Assembly: GCA_026706075.1 (NCBI GenBank)
Contig: JAPOZM010000114.1
Location: forward strand, 1 to 64,000
From: Gemmatimonadaceae bacterium
Lineage (GTDB): Bacteria; Latescibacterota; UBA2968; UBA8231
Reading direction: 5' to 3'
Length of the DNA: 64,000 bases
Shown here: positions 14,778 through 22,558 of the stretch, in pieces
Layout: every line of letters starts with the position of its first letter
How positions within the stretch are numbered: position 1 is the first letter of the stretch
Made by a program: the position numbers and the translations under genes
The notes under the pieces: generated by a model
The model's input: only the letters and a program-made list of their open reading frames with translations
What the model was told of the DNA's origin: nothing
Databases searched by the model: none

Positions 14778-15365
14778 ATGGACGCCACAAGCCTGGCACC
14801 CCAAGAGCACGAGATCCGCTTCGAGGCCGACCTGCGCGGTCACCGCTTCCGGTTCGTGACCACCTGGGGCCTGTTCCACCCGAAGGGCCTCGACGCCGGC
14901 ACGGCCCTGCTCATCGACCGCATCGAGGTGCCCCCCGCCGCGGTCTGTCTCGACCTCGGGTGCGGCTGGGGCCCCCTCGGCTGCGCCCTGGCGAAGCTGG
15001 CCCCCGAGGGCCGGGTCGACCTGGTGGACAAGGACTTCGTCGCCGTCGGCTACGCCCGCCGCAACGCCGAGGCCAACGGCTGCGCCAACGCCCGGGCCTA
15101 CCTGTCCAACGGCTTTCACCACGTCGGCGCGGAGGAGCGGTTCGACCTGATCGCCTCCAACCTGCCCGCCAAGGCCGGCTCGGAGCTGCTCGACCACTGG
15201 ATGGCCGAGGCCTCGCGCCGACTGCGGCCGGGCGGGACCCTGTGGGTGGTCACCGTGGCGGGGCTGAAGGGCTACGTGAGGCGCCTCTTCGGGGAGCGCT
15301 TCGGCAACTACCGCAAGGTCGCCCAGGGCCGCTCCCACGTGGTCGCCGCGGCGCGCCGGCAGTAA
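14778..15365 (+). CDS. Class I SAM-dependent methyltransferase, RsmC-like
   Basis: The 195-residue protein has the MTS-domain layout of RsmC/RlmG-type rRNA guanine-N2 methyltransferases, including RFVTTWGLFHPKGLDAGT before the SAM site LDLGCGWGPLGCALA at about residues 58-72. The acidic residue of motif II is in VDLVDKD. The usual catalytic NPP(F/Y) is replaced by SNLPAKAGSELL, a variant seen in several RsmC-like proteins. It is shorter than E. coli RsmC (343) because only the catalytic half is present. The ATG at 14778 is 26 bases from the divergent amidase start. RNA is the likely substrate, but this is inferred. Confidence 0.82.
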   Translation: MDATSLAPQEHEIRFEADLRGHRFRFVTTWGLFHPKGLDAGTALLIDRIEVPPAAVCLDLGCGWGPLGCALAKLAPEGRVDLVDKDFVAVGYARRNAEANGCANARAYLSNGFHHVGAEERFDLIASNLPAKAGSELLDHWMAEASRRLRPGGTLWVVTVAGLKGYVRRLFGERFGNYRKVAQGRSHVVAAARRQ

Positions 15366-15372
15366 CGCTCCC

Positions 15373-16758
15373 TCAGAGGACCATCTCGTCCGGGGGCAGG
15401 TAGTCGCTGCGCAGGGGGTCCCACGGCTCTCCGCACATCTCGCTCATCACCCGCCACTCGCCCGAGGTCAGGGTCCCGTGGTGGTGGTAGAGGAACCTCT
15501 CGAGCCCGGAGGCCCCGGCGGCTTCCAGCATCCGCCGCAGGTCGGCGGCCGACATGGGATCGCCGTCGTGGGGGGCGCGGCCGGAGTCCACCCACGGGCA
15601 CAGGCGCTGAGCGTCGCCACCGAGAGCGGCCAGGGCTCGTTCCGTCTCCTGGGTGACCACGAGGTCGTAGAAGTCGGACGTCAGCGCCCTCTCCATGTCC
15701 CCCAGCCCCTCGACGCCGGGAAGGACGAGACCGAAGAGTGACTCGACGACGGCCAGCCCGTCGCCCTCGCTCAGCCCCGGGTTCCACAGACACAGGGTCT
15801 CCACCCAGCGCGCCACCGTTCCCACGAGGCCGTCGAAGCCCCGGTGCCAGAAGTAGTGCTTGGGCAGCAGCAGATCGACGATGCCTGCGAGGGCAGCGAA
15901 ATCGTAGCCGCACAGGGGCGCGAAGGCCGCCGACCGCGGTCCGACTCCGATCTTCACCGGGCGGGACGCCCCCTGGCGGACCCCGTCGGCGATGCGGCCG
16001 AAGTAGCGGGTGAGGGAGTCGCGCCGGAAGCTCATCCAGGCCGCCAGGTCGGGATCGGCCCCGAGCAGGTGGTAGCCGCCGAGGAAGCCGCCCGGGGCGT
16101 GGAGGGCCACCTGGCGGGGGTCGAGGTCGTGGAGCCGCTCGTGGAGCCGGTCCCGGGCGGAGCAGAGGGCGTCGTAGTCGTACCCGAGGTCCGCGCACAT
16201 GGGCCGCACCCCCTCGGGAAGGTCCTTGAAGATCGACGAGCGGCCCCCCATGTGGTGGGGGGCGATCTCGTAGCCCCACTCGGGACCGTCCATGACGGCG
16301 CCGTCGGCCTCCGGATAGTGCTCCAGGGTATCGACGATGCGGGCGGAGATGGCGGCCATGCCGGTCTCGTCGTGGAGGTGGTGCCCCCCGCTGCCGCCCC
16401 CGGCGCCGGTATGGGCCTGGAAGATCCAGACCGAGAGGCCCCGCTCCTTCGCCGCCCGGAAGGTGTGGGCCAGGCGGTCCCTGGCCTCGGGCATGTCCTC
16501 GGGGACACCCGGCACCGGCACGCCGAATCGCTCGTACACGGCCGGGTCGGGATCGTAGGTCAGGGTCGGGGCCGGGGTGCCGGGGGAGGGCGAGATCGAG
16601 CGGCCTCGATCGTGGCCGATGGCCAGCTTGCCGGCGTGGAACACCGGGGGGCCGATGACGAGTCCGTCCACGCCCCCCGCCTTCCAGGCGTCGAAGATCG
16701 GCTCCGGGGCCTCGATCAGGTGCTCCAAGTCCCGCATCACGTCCATCCAGATTCTCAT
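15373..16758 (-). CDS. Uncharacterised TIM-barrel glycoside-hydrolase-like protein
   Basis: I do not recognise a named family for this 461-residue protein. The pattern of strand and helix starts looks like a glycoside-hydrolase TIM barrel: GVDGLVIGPPVFH near residue 30, RGLSVWIFQAHTG near 110, DGAVMDGPEWGYEI near 152 (an Asp/Glu pair at a strand end), QVALHAPGGFLGGYH near 215, and VDLLLPKHYFWHRGF near 295. No signal peptide or membrane helix is visible. It overlaps the upstream zinc-finger/coiled-coil gene by ATGA, so the two are translated together. It could act on a sugar or be a non-catalytic barrel. Confidence 0.6.
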   Translation of the reverse strand: MRIWMDVMRDLEHLIEAPEPIFDAWKAGGVDGLVIGPPVFHAGKLAIGHDRGRSISPSPGTPAPTLTYDPDPAVYERFGVPVPGVPEDMPEARDRLAHTFRAAKERGLSVWIFQAHTGAGGGSGGHHLHDETGMAAISARIVDTLEHYPEADGAVMDGPEWGYEIAPHHMGGRSSIFKDLPEGVRPMCADLGYDYDALCSARDRLHERLHDLDPRQVALHAPGGFLGGYHLLGADPDLAAWMSFRRDSLTRYFGRIADGVRQGASRPVKIGVGPRSAAFAPLCGYDFAALAGIVDLLLPKHYFWHRGFDGLVGTVARWVETLCLWNPGLSEGDGLAVVESLFGLVLPGVEGLGDMERALTSDFYDLVVTQETERALAALGGDAQRLCPWVDSGRAPHDGDPMSAADLRRMLEAAGASGLERFLYHHHGTLTSGEWRVMSEMCGEPWDPLRSDYLPPDEMVL

Positions 16759-17192
16759 CCCGGGTTCCTCTCCCCTTTGGCCAGCAGGTCAGCGATGGTC
16801 ACTTCGTCCTTCAGGTCGATCGGCGGCCGGATGCCGGTGACCCGCTCGACGCGTTCCGCCCAGCTCTGCTCGAGGCGTTGCAGGTAACGGCCGACGGCGG
16901 TCATCTCCTGCCCCTTCTGGCTCACCAGGCGCTCGTAGAGTTGCTCGCCGATGAGCCCCTCGCCGCGGGCCTGCCTGAGTTTCTCCGCGTCCTGCTTCAA
17001 CTCGTACAGCCGCCGTACGAGATCCATGACCTCCTGCTCCAGGTTGTTCAGCATGCCGTCGACGTGGATGCCGGCGGCCACGCTCCGGGCCTTCTCGAGG
17101 GGATACTCGTGCTCGAAGCGCAAGTGCCCGTTGAGGCCGCGCAGCGAGACCTGCTTGCCGCATTCCGGGCAGGTTACCTTGATCTCGGCCAT
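16755..17192 (-). CDS. Small zinc-finger/coiled-coil protein of unknown function
   Basis: The 145-residue protein begins with a CxxC...HxxxxH finger (TCPECGKQVS followed by LNGHLRFEHEY, residues 7-30). A long charged helix follows (VMDLVRRLYELKQDAEKLRQ and QEMTAVGRYLQRLEQSWAER) that should form a coiled coil. The C-terminus (DLKDEVTIADLLAKGERN) resembles a short docking tail. The finger could bind nucleic acid or protein. It is translationally coupled to the downstream TIM-barrel-like gene and divergent from dgcN. No function can be assigned. Confidence 0.7.
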   Translation of the reverse strand: MAEIKVTCPECGKQVSLRGLNGHLRFEHEYPLEKARSVAAGIHVDGMLNNLEQEVMDLVRRLYELKQDAEKLRQARGEGLIGEQLYERLVSQKGQEMTAVGRYLQRLEQSWAERVERVTGIRPPIDLKDEVTIADLLAKGERNPG

Positions 17193-17270
17193 TTGGCGGT
17201 TCTCCCTATCCTTCAGGAATATAGATCGCCTTGACCGGCCGCGAGATCGCCGGTTAGGTTGCGCCCCGCC

Positions 17271-18317
17271 ATGCGGATCGAATCACCCTATCTGCTCTTC
17301 CTCGGCGACGCTGCCGACCAACTGGCCGCCAAGACTGCCGACGGCGTGGCGCGCTGGCGCCCGGACCGGTGCGTTGGCCAGCTGCGCCTGCCGGGGTGCC
17401 ACGCCGACGTGGGCCAGCCCGACCTGACCCTCGAGCAGGGGCGGCGCGCCGGCGCCCGCACCCTCATCGTGGGCGTCGCCAACCGGGGCGGCGAGATCTC
17501 CGACCTGTGGATGGAGACGCTGCTCACCGCCCTGGACCTGGGCTACGACATCGCCAGCGGTCTCCACGACCGTCTGAGCCGGATCCCCCGTCTCGCCGAA
17601 CGCGCCGGCGCCCTCGGGCGCGGCCTCTTCGATGTCCGCTATCCCGAGGTGGAGCTGGAGGTCGGCCACGGGGAGCCGCGCAGCGGGCGCCGCCTGCTCA
17701 CGGTGGGCACCGACTGCTCCTGCGGCAAGATGTTCACGGCCCTTGCCATCGAGCGGGAGCTGTCGGCGCGGGGCCGCAAGGCGACCTTCCGAGCCACCGG
17801 TCAGACCGGGATCCTCATCGCCGGCAGCGGCATCGCCGTGGACGCCGTCATCTCCGACTTCATCGCCGGCGCCACCGAGTCCCTGACCCCGGCCAACGAC
17901 GACGACCACTGGGACCTGGTGGAGGGCCAGGGATCGCTCTTCCACCCCTCCTACGCGGGCGTCTCTCTCGGCCTCTTGCACGGCTCGATGGCGGACGCCC
18001 TCGTCCTCTGTCACGAACCCACGCGCCGGCACATGCGCGGACTGCCCCACGCGCCCCTGCCGACGTTGACGGAGTGCATCGCCCTCAACGAGCAGTGCGG
18101 CCAGCTCACCAATCCCGCCTGCCGCGTCATCGGCCTGTCCCTCAACACCTCGGCCCTGGACGGCCCCGGAGCCGGGCGCGCCCTGCGGGCCGCCGAGGAC
18201 GAGACCGGTCTGCCCGCCGTCGACGCCTGCCGGGACGGCGGCGCCGCAAGGCTCGCCGACGCCCTCGAAGCAGGGGCCCGTCCTCCGACGGTAGGCCACC
18301 GGCCGTGCCCGAGCTGA
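17271..18317 (+). CDS. dgcN: D-glutamate N-acetyltransferase (DUF1611/DgcN family)
   Basis: The 348-residue protein is a DUF1611 member. It has the N-terminal Rossmann-like part (ARTLIVGVANRGGEISDLW) and a P-loop domain with GTDCSCGKMFTALAIE near residue 146. Characterised members (DgcN) acetylate D-glutamate to N-acetyl-D-glutamate in marine bacteria. The ATG at 17271 (MRIESPYLLFLG) fits the family better than the TTG at 17259. The next gene, an N-acetyl-D-glutamate racemase homologue, begins inside the last codons of this one, the usual dgcN-dgcA arrangement. Together they would channel D-Glu from peptidoglycan into N-acetyl-L-glutamate. No dgcR regulator was seen nearby. Confidence 0.88.
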   Translation: MRIESPYLLFLGDAADQLAAKTADGVARWRPDRCVGQLRLPGCHADVGQPDLTLEQGRRAGARTLIVGVANRGGEISDLWMETLLTALDLGYDIASGLHDRLSRIPRLAERAGALGRGLFDVRYPEVELEVGHGEPRSGRRLLTVGTDCSCGKMFTALAIERELSARGRKATFRATGQTGILIAGSGIAVDAVISDFIAGATESLTPANDDDHWDLVEGQGSLFHPSYAGVSLGLLHGSMADALVLCHEPTRRHMRGLPHAPLPTLTECIALNEQCGQLTNPACRVIGLSLNTSALDGPGAGRALRAAEDETGLPAVDACRDGGAARLADALEAGARPPTVGHRPCPS

Positions 18318-19303
18318 CAGTTGTCTCCGAGACCTGGCCCATGGCCGGGACCTTCACCATCTCCCGCGGCTCCCGGACCCATGTCGAGGTCGTGCTCGTC
18401 GAGCTTCGGGACGGCCCCTCGGTGGGGCGCGGGGAGTGCGTGCCCTACCCTCGCTACGGGGAATCGGTCGATGGCGTGATGGAGCAGCTGCGGGGGGCCG
18501 CCGCCGGGATCGAGGGCGGCTGGACGCGCTCGGAGCTGGCGCGCGAAGTGCCACCGGGGGCCGCGCGCAACGCCCTCGACTGCGCCCTGTGGGATCTGGA
18601 GGCGGGCCGGCGAGGGACGACCGTTCACGAGTTGGCCGGCCGCCCGGCGCCGGGTCCCCTCACCACCGCCTACACCCTCAGCCTGGGAGCGCCGGAGGCG
18701 ATGGGCGCCGCTGCCACGGCCGAGTCCCGGCGGCCGCTGCTCAAACTCAAGCTCGCCGGAGACGGGGGCGACGTCGACCGGGTCCGGGCGGTTCGCGAGG
18801 GAGCGCCGGAGTCCCGGCTCATCGTCGATGCCAACGAGGGATGCACCGCCGATGGGCTGCCGTCGCTGATGGACCACCTCGCCGGGCTCGGCGTCGCCCT
18901 GATCGAGCAGCCCCTTCCCGCGGACGAGGACGGCGCTCTGGCCGTCCTGGAGCATCCGGTGCCGCTGTGCGCAGACGAGTCCTGCCACACAGCCGCGGAC
19001 CTCCGCCGGCTGAGGGACCGCTACGAGGCGGTCAACATCAAGCTCGACAAGACCGGGGGACTGACAGCCGCTCTCGAGCTGGAGGACCGCGCCCGGGAGG
19101 CGGGCCTGCGGGTCATGGTCGGGTGCATGGTGGGCACTTCTCTGGCCATGGCGCCGGCCGTGCTCGCCGCCCAGGGCGCCGAGTGGGTCGATCTCGACGG
19201 ACCGCTGCTGCTGGCCAGGGACCGCGAGCCGGGCCTGCGCTACGAGGGCAGCACGGTCGAGCCGGCCGCGCCGGAACTGTGGGGGTTCGGAGGCCGCCCA
19301 TGA
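18305..19303 (+). CDS. dgcA: N-acetyl-D-glutamate racemase (enolase superfamily, dipeptide-epimerase-like)
   Basis: Starting from GTG at 18305, which overlaps the dgcN 3' end by 13 bases, the 332-residue product is an enolase-superfamily member. It shows the KxK base (PLLKLKLAGDGG), metal ligands Asp (LIVDANEGC), Glu (ALIEQPLPADED) and Asp (CADESCHTAA), and the second Lys in VNIKLDKTGG. Dipeptide epimerases share this signature, but tight coupling to dgcN makes N-acetyl-D-glutamate racemase the better call. The C-terminus (ELWGFGGRP) is normal for the family. Confidence 0.88.
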   Translation: MPELTVVSETWPMAGTFTISRGSRTHVEVVLVELRDGPSVGRGECVPYPRYGESVDGVMEQLRGAAAGIEGGWTRSELAREVPPGAARNALDCALWDLEAGRRGTTVHELAGRPAPGPLTTAYTLSLGAPEAMGAAATAESRRPLLKLKLAGDGGDVDRVRAVREGAPESRLIVDANEGCTADGLPSLMDHLAGLGVALIEQPLPADEDGALAVLEHPVPLCADESCHTAADLRRLRDRYEAVNIKLDKTGGLTAALELEDRAREAGLRVMVGCMVGTSLAMAPAVLAAQGAEWVDLDGPLLLARDREPGLRYEGSTVEPAAPELWGFGGRP

Positions 19304-19366
19304 ACGCGGCGCTGGCCCCCCTCGGTTGGAGGGCACGGGGCGGTGACCCGGCCTTTGGGGCCAGCT

Positions 19367-19384
19367 GGCGCCCCCGGGGGCGCC
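19367..19384. repeat. 18-base perfect palindrome between convergent genes
   Basis: GGCGCCCCCGGGGGCGCC at 19367-19384 is a perfect palindrome in the 85 bases between dgcA and the DUF1016-N gene. It could form a hairpin ending transcription from both sides, but there is no spacer for a loop and no U-tract on either strand. A factor-independent terminator is therefore doubtful. Confidence 0.4.
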
Positions 19385-19388
19385 GCCC

Positions 19389-20369
19389 TCAGGCCACCCA
19401 CAAAGCGTTGAGGTAGTCGCCGCTCTCGGCGATGACCGCCGTCGATCGTTCGCCGCCGAGGCCGTACACGTCAGCCAGGTAGTCGCCGCCCCGGCCCCGG
19501 TGAGTCTTGACCACCACCCGGGCCGGTCCACTGGCCAGGACCTTCGCCAGTTCCCCCTTGGGCAGGCTTCCCGCCGCGCCTCGCAGGGTCAGACCGCGGA
19601 CCAGGGAGACGTCCAGTCCCAGGTCGATGTGGGACTCCACCACGCCCGCGGCGGCGGCGCCCAGCAGCCGCGCGCCGTAGGTGAACAGCCGCGACTCCGC
19701 CTGGCCCCACTGGCGGCGCAGGGACGGACGGTCCCTGGCGTCCCTGCTCAACTCGACCACCTCCCCGGCGGCCAGCTCCGCGATCAGGCGGCGGGTGCGC
19801 TTGCCCACCTTGCCCATCCCGTCGAGGCGGCGCCGCACACCGAAACCGAGGTCGAGGGCCAGCTTCCCTTTCTTGCCGGGGAGGTCGACGATGCGGTAGA
19901 CCCCCGGGCGTCCACGCACAGCCACCTGCGAGCCCTCATCCCGTGCGCGCAGTTGCTCCCGCAGGCGGCGCACGCTCCAGCCCTCCTCGGCGGCGCGCTC
20001 CATCAGCCGGCGCAACTCCCCGTCCTCGGGCACCGTCACCAGCAGCCGGCAGTGGCTCCAGGACAGCCGGTCGAGGACGGCGGTGTCGGAGGGCAGCCTC
20101 TGGTACAGCCTGCGGGCCCGGTAGAGCGTCCGCGGCAGGATTCCCAGCTCCCCGGCCAGCCGCTCCACGGCCCGCCCCCCGTACTCGGCGCGGCCGGAGA
20201 TGTGCTCGTTGAGCAGGCGGCCGATCTCCCAGTAGACCCGCGTCGCCTCTCGGGGGGCGGGGCGCCGGCGCCCGCGGGTGTCGGCGGGGAGCAGGCGGGC
20301 CACGGCGGCCTTCAGGTCCCGGAAGGGGTCCTGGCGGGAGGCCGCCGGGGTGGCATCGGGTCTCAGCAC
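19389..20369 (-). CDS. DUF1016 N-terminal domain protein with degenerate staphylococcal-nuclease-like C-terminus
   Basis: From a GTG at 20369, 12 bases after the ligase stop, the product is 326 residues. Residues of about 10-165 match DUF1016_N (TRVYWEIGRLLNEHI, YGGRAVERLAGELG, LSWSHCRLLVTVPED), the domain that precedes PDDEXK nucleases such as YhcG. Here the tail is different. Residues of about 228-326 follow a thermonuclease pattern (ESHIDLGLDV, LVRGLTLRGA, RVVVKTHRGRGGDYLADVY, GDYLNALW). The DGDT motif is replaced by AAAAG and the GIDxPE motif by GAAGSLPKGE, so catalytic residues seem lost. It sits in an apparent operon with the upstream DNA ligase and may be a non-catalytic DNA-binding partner. 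Confidence 0.7.
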   Translation of the reverse strand: MLRPDATPAASRQDPFRDLKAAVARLLPADTRGRRRPAPREATRVYWEIGRLLNEHISGRAEYGGRAVERLAGELGILPRTLYRARRLYQRLPSDTAVLDRLSWSHCRLLVTVPEDGELRRLMERAAEEGWSVRRLREQLRARDEGSQVAVRGRPGVYRIVDLPGKKGKLALDLGFGVRRRLDGMGKVGKRTRRLIAELAAGEVVELSRDARDRPSLRRQWGQAESRLFTYGARLLGAAAAGVVESHIDLGLDVSLVRGLTLRGAAGSLPKGELAKVLASGPARVVVKTHRGRGGDYLADVYGLGGERSTAVIAESGDYLNALWVA

Positions 20370-20380
20370 GTTTGGCGCGA

Positions 20381-21916
20381 CTACCCCGGCTGGGCCTCGA
20401 AGATCCGGCGCACGGTCTCGATGTCGTCGGACTGCGCCGCGGTCTTGTCCGGCCGGTAGCGCTTCACCCGCGCGAAGCGCAGGGCCAGGCCCCCGGGGTA
20501 GTGGGGGCTGGCCTGCAGGCCGTCGAAGGCGATCTCCGCCACCAGCTCCGGGCGGACGTGGACCACGTGACCTTCGCGGCCGGTCTCCAGGCCGAGGAGC
20601 TTCTCCGTCTGCCACGCCAGCATCTCGTCGGTCATGCCCTTGAAGGTCTTGCCCAGCATCACGAACCCGCCCTCCGGGTCGCGGGCCCCGAGGTGCAGGT
20701 TGGAGAGCCATCCCCGGCGACGGCCGCTGCCCCACTCCACCGCCAGGATCACCAGGTCGAGGGTGTGGGCGGGCTTGAGCTTGAGCCATCCCGCGCCGCG
20801 GCGCCCGGCCTCGTACGGCGCCTCCAGGTCCTTGGCCACGACCCCCTCGTGGCCCGCGGAGAGGGCTCGATCGATGAACTCCCGCGCCGGCTCCACGGAG
20901 TCGGCCACCATGTGCGGCACCTGGGCCGACGCCGGAACGAGGCCGTGCAGGGCCCGCAGGCGCTCGCCGGTGCCCGCGTCGATCAGGTCCTGACCGTCCA
21001 GGTGCAGGCAGTCGAAGTAGAAGGCGGACAGGGGCAGCTCGGCGCGCATTCGCTCCACGTCCAGACGGCGGCCGAAGCGGCGCATCGTCTCCTGAAACGG
21101 GGCCGGCCGGCCGTCCCCGCGCAGCACGATCGCCTCGCCGTCGAGGACGAGCTGCCGCGCCGGCAGGGCCCGCACCGCCTCCACCAGCTCGGGCGCCGCG
21201 GCGGTCACGTCGTTGAGGCGCCGCGTGAACAGCCGCACCTCGTCATCCATCCGGTGCACCTGGATCCGGGCCCCGTCGAGCTTGTAGTCCAGGGCCACCC
21301 GGCCGTGGCGCTCGAGCACCTCCTCCACCCCCTCGGCAGCCTGGGCCAGCATGGGCAGCACCGGAGACATCAGCCGCAGACGGAACTCCCCGAGAGCCGG
21401 CTCGCCGCCGTTGAGGGAAGCCACGGCCACGCGCACCAGGTCACCGGCGAGCATCGCCGCCCGGCGCACGGCCGGCGCCGGGACCCCCGACGCCCGGGCA
21501 ACCGCTTCGATCAGCACCCCCTCCTGCGCCCCCTGGCGCAGCTCGCCGAAGACCAGCCTCGCCAGCCAGTCCTGCTCCGGCTTCGTCGCCCGTTCCAGGA
21601 TGCCGGCCAGGGCCTGCACGCGGGCCCCTGCAGAGCCCGGTCCGCCGAGCCGGGAGATCTCCTCGAAGGCGGCGTCCACGCCGGCCACGGTCAGGCCCGG
21701 CGACGATGCCGGCCCGGGCGGCATGGCCTGCCGGATCGCCGCTCCGCCGAGGCCGATCCGCCCCTGGCGCAGCTGTCCGGTGAGGAAGGCCGCGCCGGCC
21801 TCGCGCTCTGCCGGGGACAACCGCCCCAGGCAATCGGCGAGGAGCCCGATCTTCTCGCTCCGCGCCCTGGTGCCGGCCACGCGGGCGGAGGTGTCGACGA
21901 GGTCGCGGAGATTCAT
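20381..21916 (-). CDS. ATP-dependent DNA ligase
   Basis: The product of about 511 residues contains an N-terminal DNA-binding domain, the adenylation domain and an OB-fold. The active-site lysine is in DYKLDGARIQVHR (Lys near residue 212). Further motifs are LDGEAIVL, FYFDCLHLDG, HEGVVAKDL and GWLKLKPAHTLDL. The C-terminal half (VMLGKTFKGMTDEML, YPGGLALRFARVKRYR) matches the LigB/archaeal-like group. It seals nicks using ATP, as a repair enzyme beside the usual NAD-dependent LigA. The ATG at 21916 (MNLRDLVD) fits archaeal-type N-termini; ATGs at 21928 and 21937 are alternatives. The DUF1016-N gene follows within 12 bases. Confidence 0.93.
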   Translation of the reverse strand: MNLRDLVDTSARVAGTRARSEKIGLLADCLGRLSPAEREAGAAFLTGQLRQGRIGLGGAAIRQAMPPGPASSPGLTVAGVDAAFEEISRLGGPGSAGARVQALAGILERATKPEQDWLARLVFGELRQGAQEGVLIEAVARASGVPAPAVRRAAMLAGDLVRVAVASLNGGEPALGEFRLRLMSPVLPMLAQAAEGVEEVLERHGRVALDYKLDGARIQVHRMDDEVRLFTRRLNDVTAAAPELVEAVRALPARQLVLDGEAIVLRGDGRPAPFQETMRRFGRRLDVERMRAELPLSAFYFDCLHLDGQDLIDAGTGERLRALHGLVPASAQVPHMVADSVEPAREFIDRALSAGHEGVVAKDLEAPYEAGRRGAGWLKLKPAHTLDLVILAVEWGSGRRRGWLSNLHLGARDPEGGFVMLGKTFKGMTDEMLAWQTEKLLGLETGREGHVVHVRPELVAEIAFDGLQASPHYPGGLALRFARVKRYRPDKTAAQSDDIETVRRIFEAQPG

Positions 21917-22079
21917 CCTCTGCTGCATCTCTCCCATGCACAGACGGCGATTCCGTCCTCGGAAAAGGTTACCTTCTCGACCGCAGCCCACAACCCGGCC
22001 CGCTGACAGAGTTTCCAAGGTGGCCGGGCGCGCGCCCGGATCGGCTCTTCATCACCCCGACTCCAAACCCGAGGCCCCC

Positions 22080-22529
22080 ATGAAACGCCGTATGACCGTC
22101 CTCGCCGCCCTCGGCCTTGCCCTCTCGCCGGTCCTTGCCCAGGAGGCGGTGCCGCTGAAGGCTCTGCCCTTCAGCCCGGCCCGCCAGGCCGGCGGCTTCC
22201 TCTTCATCAGCGGCCAGATCGGCCGCACGGCCGACGGCGCCGACATCAAGGAGTCGGTAGCGGCCGAGACCCATCAGGTGATGGAGAACATCGGCCGCAT
22301 CCTCGAAGAACACGGGTATGCCTTCGACGATCTCGTCAACGTCACCGTCTGGCTCGCCGACATCGAGGACTACCACGAGATGAACGAGGCCTATGCCTCG
22401 TATTTCAACGAGAGATTCCCGGCGCGGGCCTGCACCGGGGGGGCGCAGATCGTCTTCGACTTCCGCGTCGAGATCGCCGCCATCGCCTACCGGGACGTCG
22501 ACCATGCCGGAGCGGGCGAGGACCAGTAG
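22080..22529 (+). CDS. RidA family protein with N-terminal signal peptide
   Basis: The 149-residue protein has a RidA/YjgF domain (residues of about 25-145) after an N-terminal export signal MKRRMTVLAALGLALSPVLAQ with an AQ-type cleavage site. RidA proteins hydrolyse reactive enamine/imine intermediates. The key arginine is kept in RFPARACTGG, and the GQIG and YHEMNEAYASYF segments are normal. Most RidA proteins are cytoplasmic, so an exported form is less common. It stands alone between the divergent ligase gene and an alpha/beta hydrolase gene 29 bases downstream. Confidence 0.87.
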   Translation: MKRRMTVLAALGLALSPVLAQEAVPLKALPFSPARQAGGFLFISGQIGRTADGADIKESVAAETHQVMENIGRILEEHGYAFDDLVNVTVWLADIEDYHEMNEAYASYFNERFPARACTGGAQIVFDFRVEIAAIAYRDVDHAGAGEDQ

Positions 22530-22558
22530 GCCCCGGCGCCTGGCTACCCCCCGCCCGG

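Noticed and set aside
19300-19416. Small 38-codon frame starting at ATG overlapping the dgcA stop
   Set aside because: It has no domain, runs into the 3' end of the opposite gene and covers a palindrome. It is probably noise.
20370-20789. N-terminal extension of the DUF1016-N frame
   Set aside because: It lies antiphase inside the 3' end of the DNA ligase gene on the same strand and matches nothing. The GTG at 20369 is the better start.
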